6,953 nt of DNA from an uncultured Capnocytophaga sp. (GCA_915070235.1 CAJZFM010000115.1:1-6953); one strand, 5' to 3'. Positions 1 through 6,546 are shown, numbered from the stretch's first letter. Notes: generated by a model not told the origin, from the letters alone. Program-made: numbers and translations.

Positions 1-881
1 TGTACCAATTGAACAAACATGAAGATGACCCCTAAACTGGCCATTTCATGCTGGGAAACTTGCAGGCCTCCATACCAAATAACCAAGGCAATAGCTAAGG
101 AGCTAAGTACTTCTGCTATAGGAAAGTAGATAGAGTTTTGAAGGATATTTCTAAGCCATGCTTTCTTGTGTCTTTCATTGATTTCTTGGAAGGCTTTGTA
201 CTCTTCTTTCTCTCGGTTGAAGAGCTGCACAACCTTAATTCCACTGATACGCTCTTGTACAAAGGAGTTTAGGTTCGCAACCTCTCTGCGAATATCAGTA
301 AAAGCAGCTTTGCTGGCTCTTTGAAAGAGGTGAGTAGCATAGATGATAATAGGTAGGGTAAGAAAGGTAAGCAATGACAGCTTCCAGTCAGTCAGGAGCA
401 TGAGGGACATGATAATGGTCATCTTCAGCACATCCGAGATGATTTCAAATAGGCCTGCACTGAAGATTTCCCCAATGCGCTCTAAGTCATTTACCGCACG
501 AGTGATGAGCACTCCCACCGAAGATTGGTTGTGGTACTTCATATTGAAGCGGAGCATAAGTGAGAATAGCTTCTTGCGAATATCATAAATGACAGCCTGC
601 CCTATCCAACCTGAATAGTAGGCAAATGAAATTTGGGAGATAATCTCCGAGAGGAGTACCCCAACCAGTAGCAAACTTGCGTATAGCAAGCCTTCATAGT
701 CCTTGGGTACTATGTAGTTATTGATGATTTCTTTAGAAATATAGGCTCTTAACGAACTTGTCCCTGAGATGAATATTGCCAAAAAGGCTACCAATGTGAA
801 AGTCCATTTGTAGGGTTTGGCATAGACAAAGAGTTTCTTCAGGATAGAAATGTCAGTATTTTTGGTTTTTTGTTGAGTCAT
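1..881 (-). CDS. ABC exporter, transmembrane domain half (3' part beyond window)
   Basis: The start ATG is at 881-879, and 293 clean codons run to the window edge, so the ATP-binding domain lies outside. The product starts MTQQKTKNTDISILKKLF and is the type I ABC exporter membrane domain (ABC_membrane family, as in MsbA and other half-transporters). Hydrophobic helices lie near residues 24-45, 67-88, 145-175 and 262-293. A conserved exporter stretch, SVGVLITRAVNDLERIGEIF, sits near residues 122-141, and NSFVQERISGIKVVQLFNRE near 207-226 is another typical exporter motif. Such proteins sit in the inner membrane as dimers and use ATP to export lipids, drugs or peptides; the substrate cannot be told from this half. 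No Shine-Dalgarno is visible before the ATG, which is usual in this phylum. The gene is divergent from yqeY and has its own TAnnTTTG box about 55 bases upstream. Family is sure; role is not. Confidence 0.9.
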   Translation of the reverse strand, partial: MTQQKTKNTDISILKKLFVYAKPYKWTFTLVAFLAIFISGTSSLRAYISKEIINNYIVPKDYEGLLYASLLLVGVLLSEIISQISFAYYSGWIGQAVIYDIRKKLFSLMLRFNMKYHNQSSVGVLITRAVNDLERIGEIFSAGLFEIISDVLKMTIIMSLMLLTDWKLSLLTFLTLPIIIYATHLFQRASKAAFTDIRREVANLNSFVQERISGIKVVQLFNREKEEYKAFQEINERHKKAWLRNILQNSIYFPIAEVLSSLAIALVIWYGGLQVSQHEMASLGVIFMFVQLV

Positions 882-936
882 CTTAAGTATATCAAATAGG
901 GTAACTTCTTAGCACCTTGTACTTGTTGTTGCGCGG

Positions 937-944
937 CAAAGTTA
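937..944 (-). promoter_or_regulatory. Bacteroidetes -7 box for the ABC exporter gene
   Basis: On the minus strand this reads TAACTTTG, an exact match to the Bacteroidetes primary sigma factor -7 consensus TAnnTTTG. It is 55 bases before the ATG at 881. The -33 TTTG element is only approximated by TTTTC at 967-963, with an 18-base spacer. The match and orientation are seen; activity is inferred. Confidence 0.6.
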
Positions 945-1034
945 CAAAAAATATTAGAACTGAAAACTATAGCTTGTTTGTTTTTGCGCGGGAAACAAAA
1001 ATAAAAAATATTTTCTCAGTTTGAAAAAAAGATG

Positions 1035-1042
1035 TAACTTTG
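1035..1042 (+). promoter_or_regulatory. Bacteroidetes -7 box for yqeY and probably the tRNA
   Basis: TAACTTTG on the plus strand, the same box as the opposing promoter at 937-944, lies 41 bases before the yqeY ATG. A TTTTC at 1011-1015, 19 bases upstream, could serve as a weak -33 element. A TTTG at 1020-1023 is too close to do so. No other good box is seen before the tRNA gene, so this promoter probably drives both. Confidence 0.6.
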
Positions 1043-1083
1043 CCCCTACAATAACACCAAGCTATTGTTTAAGAATTTTTACC

Positions 1084-1533
1084 ATGAGTTTAGAAGCGAA
1101 AATAATGGAAGCCCTTAAGGAGGCCATGAAAGCCAAAGATACTATTGCTTTGGAATCCTTACGTGCTATAAAGTCAGCCATATTATTGGCAAAAACTGAA
1201 GCCAAAGCAGGAGAAACCCTTTTGGAGGGAGAGGAAATAAAGCTTTTACAGCGTCTTGTAAAACAGCGTAAAGAGAGTGCTGATCTCTACCAAAAACAAG
1301 GCAGAGAGGACTTGGCTACTCCAGAGTTACAACAAGCAGAGATTATAGCTAAGTTTCTCCCCGAACAGCTTTCCGAGGAGAAAGTAGAGGCTATTATTAG
1401 GGAAATTGTAGCCCGTGTAGGTGCCACTAATATGAAGGATATGGGGAAAGTTATGGGTGAGGCCAACAAAGAGCTTTCAGGCAAGGCCGATGGAAAGCTC
1501 ATAGCTTCTGTAGTTAAGAAAGTATTGTCATAA
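1084..1533 (+). CDS. yqeY: GatB/YqeY domain protein
   Basis: This 149-residue protein starts MSLEAKIMEALKEAM and matches the usual length (about 150) of stand-alone YqeY proteins. Family hallmarks are the charged helix LLQRLVKQRKESADLY (55-70), AEIIAKFLPEQLSEEK (85-100) and the C-terminal MGKVMGEANKELSGKADGKL region (120-139). The fold is all-helical and is shared with the C-terminal tail of GatB, the tRNA-dependent amidotransferase subunit, where it is thought to contact tRNA. The job of free YqeY is not settled. I chose the ATG at 1084 because the family begins there. The frame stays open back to a TTG at 1021, but that would place the promoter box inside the gene. The tRNA-Arg gene follows the stop after 21 bases with no promoter between them, so the two are probably cotranscribed. 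Confidence 0.93.
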   Translation: MSLEAKIMEALKEAMKAKDTIALESLRAIKSAILLAKTEAKAGETLLEGEEIKLLQRLVKQRKESADLYQKQGREDLATPELQQAEIIAKFLPEQLSEEKVEAIIREIVARVGATNMKDMGKVMGEANKELSGKADGKLIASVVKKVLS

Positions 1534-1554
1534 GATATTTATTGTTTCATGAAA

Positions 1555-1628
1555 GGCCGCGTAGTTCAACTGGATAGAATATCAGATTTCGGCTCTGAGG
1601 GTTAGGGGTTCGAAGCCTCTCGCGGTCA
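1555..1628 (+). tRNA. tRNA-Arg (anticodon TCG)
   Basis: A full cloverleaf can be folded by eye. The acceptor GGCCGCG pairs with CGCGGTC (one G-U pair). The D stem GTTC/GAAT closes a loop with the invariant GG and an A at position 20, an arginine identity element in known bacterial tRNAs. The anticodon stem TCAGA/TCTGA holds the loop TTTCGGC, giving anticodon TCG, which reads CGA. The T stem AGGGG/CCTCT holds the loop TTCGAAG. The discriminator base is A. No CCA is encoded (ACT follows), so CCA must be added after transcription. The gene lies 21 bases after yqeY, is followed at once by an intrinsic terminator, and its last base touches the stop codon of the convergent permease gene. Confidence 0.95.
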
Positions 1629-1982
1629 CTAAAGGGTAGTATCCTTATGGGATAGTGCCCTTTTTATTTTTAAAACTAACCTCCTGATAATCAGAAATAC
1701 AGCAATAAGCAATAAGATGTGCTGTAGAGGGAAAATATTTATATAAACGAATCCTTGTATAAAATACTCTAATCGAGCACTATAGTCCCAAGGATTTTCA
1801 ATCCATACTTCCCAATAGAAATCGTCCCAGGCAATACGAGAGAATGTAACACATAAAACCCAGTTAAGCACAGAAAACCAAATGAATCGGTGTTTCTTGA
1901 TAAATAGGTGGGTTAGGAAAAAGCTTGCAAAAAAGGTAAAGATTAAGCCTGAATAGGCATATATAGAATAATCTTCTTCCAT
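1629..1982 (-). other. Possible separate 117-residue membrane protein, now read as the permease tail
   Basis: An in-frame ATG at 1982-1980 would start a 117-residue product, MEEDYSIYAYSGLIF onward, with three hydrophobic segments, the loop DDFYWEVWIENPWDY, and a basic C-terminus LKIKRALSHKDTTL. I do not recognise a family. Neither sister permease has this part. The ATG lies 22 bases after an out-of-frame TAATAA, which is normal operon spacing if that double stop were in frame. The tail may be a true fusion partner or a separate gene; the sequence as given reads it as one protein with the permease. Confidence 0.4.
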
Positions 1983-3257
1983 GATGCTGAGTGATAAAAG
2001 TTGCTTATTATTTTCTCCTTTAAAGATAGGAATCCAACCCATTTGTCCTGCTATATAACAAAAAATATTGAGCAGTCCAAAGGCTACAACCAAGTAAATC
2101 AGTTTGTTTCCTCCAAAGACTTTATAACTACTATTGGGATATTTCTTCCTGCTGGCATGGGCTAAAAGAGCGGGAATGATAACCATCCAAATACTTACCG
2201 CAAGTCCCGCATAGCCGATAGCCGTTACAAACCCATAAGGATAAAGCAAGCTCATCAGTAGTGGGGGAACGAAGGTTATCAAGGCTGTTTTTACTCTTCC
2301 CCATAGGTCGTTGCCTAGCTTGAACAAATCGGCTATGTAGTCAAAGAGTCCTAAGGTTACTCCCAAGAAAGAGCTGGCAATAGCCATATAAGCAAAGAAA
2401 TCAAGCAGTATTCCTATGGATTGAATAGGAATATAGCGGTTTAGTGCTCCCAAAAGGGTAGCTACATCACCGCCTTTGGCTATGATAGGGGCAAATTCTG
2501 CTCTTGGTAGGTTCCCTTGTACGGCCATTTGCCAAAAAATATAGATTAGTAGTGCCAAAAGTGAACCTATAAGCACAGCATAGGTAACCTTTTTGCCGTT
2601 TTTGTTATAGTAATTCACCAAAGTAGGCACGCAGATATGATATCCGAAAGAAACCAAGCAGGTAGGAGCGGCTGAAAGTAGGTAGGGGAGATAGGTAGTG
2701 TTGCCTTGTGCTACCTCATTGAGTAAGATATCGCTCTTGGCGGAGGTAAGCAGTCCTGTAGTGGAGAGGAAAAAGGCAATGACCATTCCTCCGATGAGTA
2801 TGGTACTCATTCGATCCACTGCCTTGGTAGAGATACTGACAAAGAGCGCTAAGGCTAAGCAGAAAAGCAAGGCAGCAGAGGTGTGGTTGATAGGTATTTC
2901 AGGGGCAAACCGTTGGAACAGACTTTCGGTAATACTTCCTCCCGAAGTGATATAGGCATAGGTGAGTATGTATAGAGTGAAAGCCACCGAGATACCATTG
3001 AGAATATTCCAACCTCTTCCCAATAGTTGGGTAGTGATGGTATCAAAATTGGCGCCTTTCTCAAAGTGTAGATTGGCCTCTAAGAGCATCAAGGCCGATA
3101 GAGTGGTTACACCCCAAATAAAGAGAAATAGGAGTACTGAACCCGTGAACCATATCCCCGACATAGCGGTAGGATTGGCGAGCATTCCTGCTCCTATGGC
3201 AGTACCTGCTATAATCATGGAGCCTCCCAAGAGGGAAGGTGATTTTTGTTTGTTCAT
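1629..3257 (-). CDS. Aromatic amino acid permease, copy 3, with C-terminal membrane extension
   Basis: This 542-residue inner membrane protein has residues 1-414 in the HAAAP family (Mtr, TnaB, TyrP), which import tryptophan or tyrosine by proton symport. Signs are the unwound first helix IAGTAIGAGMLANP (16-29), LYILTYAYITSGGSI (95-109), SFGYHICVPTLV (203-214) and SSFLGVTLGLFDYIADLF (295-312). About 11 helices are expected. The ATG at 3257 aligns with the starts of the two sister copies. E. coli Mtr is about 414 residues, so residues 415-542 are extra. They hold three hydrophobic segments (about 432-453, 456-475, 502-524), a Trp-rich loop and a basic end. The junction lies at an A4 tract followed out of frame by TAATAA (see findings). 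Copies 2 and 3 share Cys at position 209 where Mtr has Asn. This is the last gene of the operon. Family is sure; substrate and the role of the tail are unknown. Confidence 0.92.
   Translation of the reverse strand: MNKQKSPSLLGGSMIIAGTAIGAGMLANPTAMSGIWFTGSVLLFLFIWGVTTLSALMLLEANLHFEKGANFDTITTQLLGRGWNILNGISVAFTLYILTYAYITSGGSITESLFQRFAPEIPINHTSAALLFCLALALFVSISTKAVDRMSTILIGGMVIAFFLSTTGLLTSAKSDILLNEVAQGNTTYLPYLLSAAPTCLVSFGYHICVPTLVNYYNKNGKKVTYAVLIGSLLALLIYIFWQMAVQGNLPRAEFAPIIAKGGDVATLLGALNRYIPIQSIGILLDFFAYMAIASSFLGVTLGLFDYIADLFKLGNDLWGRVKTALITFVPPLLMSLLYPYGFVTAIGYAGLAVSIWMVIIPALLAHASRKKYPNSSYKVFGGNKLIYLVVAFGLLNIFCYIAGQMGWIPIFKGENNKQLLSLSIMEEDYSIYAYSGLIFTFFASFFLTHLFIKKHRFIWFSVLNWVLCVTFSRIAWDDFYWEVWIENPWDYSARLEYFIQGFVYINIFPLQHILLLIAVFLIIRRLVLKIKRALSHKDTTL
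1631..1671 (+). terminator. Intrinsic terminator of yqeY-tRNA-Arg
   Basis: The left arm AAAGGGTAGTATCC (1631-1644) pairs with GGATAGTGCCCTTT (1650-1663) around a 5-base loop, with one G-G mismatch and one G-T pair. It is followed by TTATTTTT, giving a T-rich tail on the plus strand. The hairpin starts three bases after the tRNA. It lies wholly inside the last codons of the permease on the opposite strand, encoding its C-terminal residues. On the minus strand no T-run follows the hairpin, so it should work for the plus strand only. Confidence 0.85.
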
Positions 3258-3284
3258 TTGTCTTGGAATTAATTTTAGTTGTCA

Positions 3285-3306
3285 GGTTAGTTATCAGCAA
3301 CTAACC
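3285..3306 (-). repeat. Hairpin at the stop of permease copy 2
   Basis: GGTTAGTT, six bases, then AACTAACC form a perfect 8-base-pair inverted repeat that includes the stop codon of copy 2 and the first part of the 43-base gap before copy 3. No T-run follows on the minus strand, so it does not look like a full terminator. It could slow RNA decay or reduce read-through to copy 3. The structure is seen; function is inferred. Confidence 0.4.
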
Positions 3307-4521
3307 GCTAATTAATTGTACCACTATATTCACTATGCCTATAATGATCATAAAGTAGATCAGAGCATTACCGCCAAAGGTACGGTAAGTGGTGGCTTCT
3401 GGAAATTTCTTTCTACTGGAGCGTACCATAAGGGCGGAAATCATAATAGAAGAGAAGCTCACAGCCACTCCTGCATAAGCAATTGCCTTTACAAAGCCAT
3501 AGGGATAAAGTAGGCTCATCACCAGCGGTGGGACAAAGGTGATCAGCGTGGTTTTGGCCCTTCCCCATAAGCTGTTGTCAAAGTGGAACAAATCGGCTAT
3601 ATAATCAAAAAGGCCTAAGGTAACCCCTAAGAAAGAGCTGGCAATAGCCATATAGGCGAAAAAGTCAAGCACTATACCGATAGTTTGGGTAGGGATATAG
3701 TCGCTTAATGCAGTCAAGAGGGCAGCTACATCGCCTCCCTTAGCAATTACTGGGGCAAAGGCTTCACGGGGCAAATTGCCTTGTACGGCCATTTGCCATA
3801 GGACATAGATCAAAAAGGCGATACCAGTCCCTATGAGTATGGATTTGATAATGAGCTTGCTATCCTTGTGATAATAGCTGACCAAACTGGGCAAGCATAC
3901 GTGGTAACCGAAAGAAACCAAGCACATAGGCAGCGCTGAAAGTAGGTAAAGCATGAAGGAAGGATCCTGCTGTGCGGTGGTGTCTAACAGTACTGAAGCT
4001 TTGACAGAACTCAGTAGTCCTGTGGTAGAGAGAAAAAAGGCAATGATCATGCCTCCTATCAGTATGGTACTCAATCGGCTGACAGCCTTAGTGGAGATAC
4101 TGACAAAGAGAGCTAAAGCAAAGCAAAAGAGTATAGAGCCTTCGCTATGCCCCAGCCCTAACTCAGGGGTAAGGCGCTGTAAAAGGTTTTCAGTAATCCC
4201 TCCGCCTGAAGTGATATAGGCATAGGTGAGTATATAGAGGGTGAAGGTTACCGTAAGCCCATTGGCTATATTCCAGCCTTTGCCTAAGAGCTGGGTAACC
4301 ATGGTGTTGAAGTTGGCTCCTTCAGGAAAGTGCAGGTTAGCCTCCAAGAGCATAAGCCCTGCTACCACTGTATAGAACCAAGTAAAGAGTAGCATGACCA
4401 CCGAACCCACAAACCAGATGTTTGACATAGAGGTTGGGTTGGCCAGCATTCCCGCTCCAATAGCGGTACCTGCGATAATCATAGCCCCTCCCAGAAGGGA
4501 CGGAAGTTTTTGTTTATTCAT
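3301..4521 (-). CDS. Aromatic amino acid permease, copy 2
   Basis: This 406-residue permease belongs to the HAAAP family (Mtr/TnaB/TyrP) and is a tandem paralogue of its two neighbours. Its start MNKQKLPSLLGG is nearly the same as that of copy 3. Family blocks are IAGTAIGAGMLANP (16-29), LYILTYAYITSGGGI (95-109), SFGYHVCLPSLV (203-214), WQMAVQGNLPREAFAPVIA (242-260) and the shared SSFLGVTLGLFDYIADLF stretch near 295-312. It ends NIVVQLISG, about eight residues before the others, losing only the short tail after the last helix, so it looks intact. It should import an aromatic amino acid across the inner membrane with a proton. His207 is followed by Val-Cys-Leu-Pro, unlike the Gly-Asn-Val-Pro of copy 1 and Mtr. 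It lies 35 bases after copy 1 and 43 before copy 3, with no promoter box seen in either gap. Confidence 0.93.
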   Translation of the reverse strand: MNKQKLPSLLGGAMIIAGTAIGAGMLANPTSMSNIWFVGSVVMLLFTWFYTVVAGLMLLEANLHFPEGANFNTMVTQLLGKGWNIANGLTVTFTLYILTYAYITSGGGITENLLQRLTPELGLGHSEGSILFCFALALFVSISTKAVSRLSTILIGGMIIAFFLSTTGLLSSVKASVLLDTTAQQDPSFMLYLLSALPMCLVSFGYHVCLPSLVSYYHKDSKLIIKSILIGTGIAFLIYVLWQMAVQGNLPREAFAPVIAKGGDVAALLTALSDYIPTQTIGIVLDFFAYMAIASSFLGVTLGLFDYIADLFHFDNSLWGRAKTTLITFVPPLVMSLLYPYGFVKAIAYAGVAVSFSSIMISALMVRSSRKKFPEATTYRTFGGNALIYFMIIIGIVNIVVQLISG

Positions 4522-4556
4522 TTTTAATTAAGGGTTAAAAGGCTAACGACTAATCA

Positions 4557-5798
4557 CTAACCATTAAAACTTGGAATCCATCCTAATTGCATTCCTATTT
4601 GGGTAAAAATATTGAGCAAACCAAAAAGTATAATAAAATAAATTATTCCCTTACCTCCATACACTTTATAAGTAGCATGAGGATATTTCTTTCGGCTGGC
4701 ATGTACCAGTAGGGCGGGGACAATAGCAGCCCAAAGGGTGGCGGCTAAGCCTGCATAGCCAATAGCGGTTACAAAACCATAGGGAAAGGGAATACTTAGC
4801 AGTAGGGGAGGGGAAAAGGTCAGCAAAGCGGTCTTTGCGCGCCCCCATGGGGTATCCGAAAGTTTGAAAAGATCGGCTATATAATCAAAAAGTCCCAAGG
4901 TTACTCCTAAGAATGAGCTGGCAATAGCCATATAGGCAAAAAAACTTAACGCGCTTTCTATATATTGGGTACTAATGTACTTGCCTAAGGCTTCTAAGAG
5001 AGCAGCTACATCGCCTTCTTTAGCGATAACTGGAGCAAACTCTCGGCGGGGAAGATTCCCCTGTACGGCCATTTGCCATAGGATATAGATAAAAAGGGCT
5101 AAAAAAGTGCCTATAAAGATGGATTGCATCACTCGTCGCCCATCGCGATTATAGTATTTGACCAAGCTGGGGACATTACCATGAAAGCCAAAAGAGACTA
5201 AGCACACAGGAAGTGCTGTCAGCAAGTAGGGGAGGTGTGCAGGAGCATTGGTATCTTGACTATCCAATAGGGTTGCACTGCTAACGGAGGAGAGTAGTCC
5301 TGTAGTGGAGAGAAAAAAAGCGATAATCATACCTCCTATAAGGATTGTACTAAGGCGATCCACAGCCTTGGTAGAGAACCATACAAAAAAGGCGAGTGCC
5401 AAGCAGAAGAGCAAGGAACCCGTTCCTCTGGAGATGCTTATCCATCCTAAACTATTGATAGCATTCTCTGTGATACTTCCCCCAGAGGTGATATAGGCAT
5501 AGGTTAGTATATAGAGTACAAAGGCGACCGAAAGCCCATTGACTATGTTCCAGCGCTTGCCGAGTAGGTCAGTAACTATGGTATCAAAACTGGCACCTGT
5601 GGGATAATGCAGATTGGCCTCCAAGAGCATAAGCCCAGAGGTAGTCATACAGAACCAGGTATAGAGAAGTACTCCTACCGAACCTACAAACCATATGCCA
5701 GCCGTAGAGGTAGGGTTAGCCAGCATTCCTGCTCCAATAGCGGTACCTGCAATAATCATAGCCCCTCCCAGTAGGGACGGGAGTTTCTTCTCTGTCAT
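4557..5798 (-). CDS. Aromatic amino acid permease, copy 1 (most Mtr-like)
   Basis: This 413-residue HAAAP permease has almost exactly the length of E. coli Mtr. I chose the ATG at 5798 (MTEKKLPSLLGG) because it aligns with both sister starts. The frame is open 17 codons further, to 5849, but that would overlap the upstream gene. Of the three copies it is closest to the tryptophan permeases: SFGFHGNVPSLVKYY (202-216) and IGYAGLAATLWAAIVPALL in the C-terminal third are much like what I recall of Mtr. The unwound helix motif IAGTAIGAGMLANP (16-29) and the long SSFLGVTLGLFDYIADLF block are shared with the sisters. The expected role is proton-driven import of tryptophan, perhaps tyrosine. It begins 10 bases after the stop of the upstream membrane protein, so translation is probably coupled. 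There is no Shine-Dalgarno. Confidence 0.93.
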   Translation of the reverse strand: MTEKKLPSLLGGAMIIAGTAIGAGMLANPTSTAGIWFVGSVGVLLYTWFCMTTSGLMLLEANLHYPTGASFDTIVTDLLGKRWNIVNGLSVAFVLYILTYAYITSGGSITENAINSLGWISISRGTGSLLFCLALAFFVWFSTKAVDRLSTILIGGMIIAFFLSTTGLLSSVSSATLLDSQDTNAPAHLPYLLTALPVCLVSFGFHGNVPSLVKYYNRDGRRVMQSIFIGTFLALFIYILWQMAVQGNLPRREFAPVIAKEGDVAALLEALGKYISTQYIESALSFFAYMAIASSFLGVTLGLFDYIADLFKLSDTPWGRAKTALLTFSPPLLLSIPFPYGFVTAIGYAGLAATLWAAIVPALLVHASRKKYPHATYKVYGGKGIIYFIILFGLLNIFTQIGMQLGWIPSFNG

Positions 5799-5808
5799 GT
5801 TAGTTGTT

Positions 5809-6519
5809 TTAGCGTAACCAATAGAGTAAAATTCCTTGTAAAAGGCCATTTATAAGTAGTGCCCAAATAAGCCAATAACCACTGCGCTCTTCCTTTACAC
5901 TATTCTCTAAATAGAGTTTTACTTTTTCATAGAGGGCATCGCTTTGCTTCTCATGAGAATTGAGATTGTCGGTAGCATATATATCGGCGACAAAACCTAC
6001 CATAGGGGTAAAGGAGAGAACAAAAAGTAATGTTTTTTGGAAAGCCTTCGGAATTTTGGGGATAAAACGATGGAAAATTTCATTGAGTTGCTTCTTGCTA
6101 ACTACTTTTTCGGCTGTATCTGTCGTTTTTTTGAAAATAGCTTCAAAAATCTTATGAATATAGGACTTAAACTGATTGAAGAGATAAAATGAGTATTCTA
6201 ACTTGAGTAAGTCTAATACTTTTTTGATAGCGATAAAGACGAAAAGTACACCTACTCCTATGATAAGTAGTAGGAAAAATAGTTTTTTATAAGCGAAGCT
6301 ACCACTGAAAAGTAGGTAGATACCCCCCAAAAGGAAGACAAAATTTACAATGACAACCAGCACTATATTCCTTACAGATTTCACCCCAGAGCTAACGCCC
6401 AAAAGGCTCATTTCTTTGACTATTTTCAAGGAATTGTTAGCCTTTTCCAATCGTTTAAGTTCAGGGGTAAGTTCCACTGTAGCATCCGGAGAAGAGACAT
6501 TTTTTTCGATATGAGACAT
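5809..6519 (-). CDS. Unrecognised membrane protein heading the permease operon
   Basis: I do not recognise this 236-residue protein. It has a polar N-terminus (1-48) rich in Lys and Glu, two close hydrophobic helices (about 50-72 and 78-99), a basic helical cytoplasm-like middle (100-160), a third hydrophobic stretch with FTPMVGFVADIYA (about 162-182), a charged stretch with LYEKVKLYLENSVKEERSG, and a last helix (215-234) that ends at the C-terminus. No signal peptide, catalytic motif or binding motif is clear. It is more AT-rich and Lys-rich than the permeases. It is the first gene of the minus-strand block, has a TAnnTTTG box 20 bases upstream of its ATG, and ends 10 bases before permease copy 1. 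It could be an accessory or stability factor for the permeases, or may merely share the transcript. Confidence 0.8.
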   Translation of the reverse strand: MSHIEKNVSSPDATVELTPELKRLEKANNSLKIVKEMSLLGVSSGVKSVRNIVLVVIVNFVFLLGGIYLLFSGSFAYKKLFFLLLIIGVGVLFVFIAIKKVLDLLKLEYSFYLFNQFKSYIHKIFEAIFKKTTDTAEKVVSKKQLNEIFHRFIPKIPKAFQKTLLFVLSFTPMVGFVADIYATDNLNSHEKQSDALYEKVKLYLENSVKEERSGYWLIWALLINGLLQGILLYWLR

Positions 6520-6538
6520 AAGAGGTAAATTTTTTCGG

Positions 6539-6546
6539 CAAAGATA
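6539..6546 (-). promoter_or_regulatory. Bacteroidetes -7 box for the permease operon
   Basis: The minus strand reads TATCTTTG, matching TAnnTTTG, 19 bases before the ATG at 6519. No clean -33 TTTG is seen; the expected place is A/T-rich. This is the only good box found for the four-gene block, so it probably drives the whole operon. Confidence 0.55.

Larger units (their letters stand above)
882..1083. promoter_or_regulatory. Divergent intergenic region between ABC exporter and yqeY
   Basis: This 202-base gap has outward-facing TAACTTTG boxes at 937-944 (minus) and 1035-1042 (plus), each with a TTTTC about 18-19 bases upstream. Between and beside them is a 12-base near-repeat, TTGCGCGGCAAA at 929-940 and TTGCGCGGGAAA at 984-995, which differs by one base and stands out in AT-rich DNA. 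No small gene or RNA is evident. Confidence 0.5.

Noticed and set aside
343..588. Plus-strand open frame inside the ABC exporter gene
   Set aside because: It is the complement of a clean, conserved membrane-domain coding frame.
1049..1067. CAATA/TATTG inverted repeat in the yqeY leader as a possible riboswitch or attenuator
   Set aside because: The stem has only five AT-rich pairs with a nine-base loop, and there is no T-run or known riboswitch pattern.
1021..1083. Longer yqeY start at TTG 1021
   Set aside because: It would put the TAACTTTG promoter box inside the gene, and the family begins at the ATG at 1084.
1545..1554. Palindrome TTTCATGAAA just before the tRNA
   Set aside because: A single 10-base palindrome in AT-rich DNA is expected by chance, and no repeat of it was seen nearby.
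1555..1671. tRNA 3' end as an integration (att) site
   Set aside because: No integrase gene, no repeated tRNA end and no foreign-looking segment is present next to it.
2698..5496. Plus-strand open frames at 2698-2955, 3953-4219 and 5305-5496 that recur opposite each permease with similar ends
   Set aside because: They repeat only because the permease DNA is repeated. They lie antisense to conserved protein blocks and have no start signals.
5799..5849. 17-residue N-terminal extension of permease copy 1
   Set aside because: It overlaps the end of the upstream gene, and both sister copies start at the position matching 5798.
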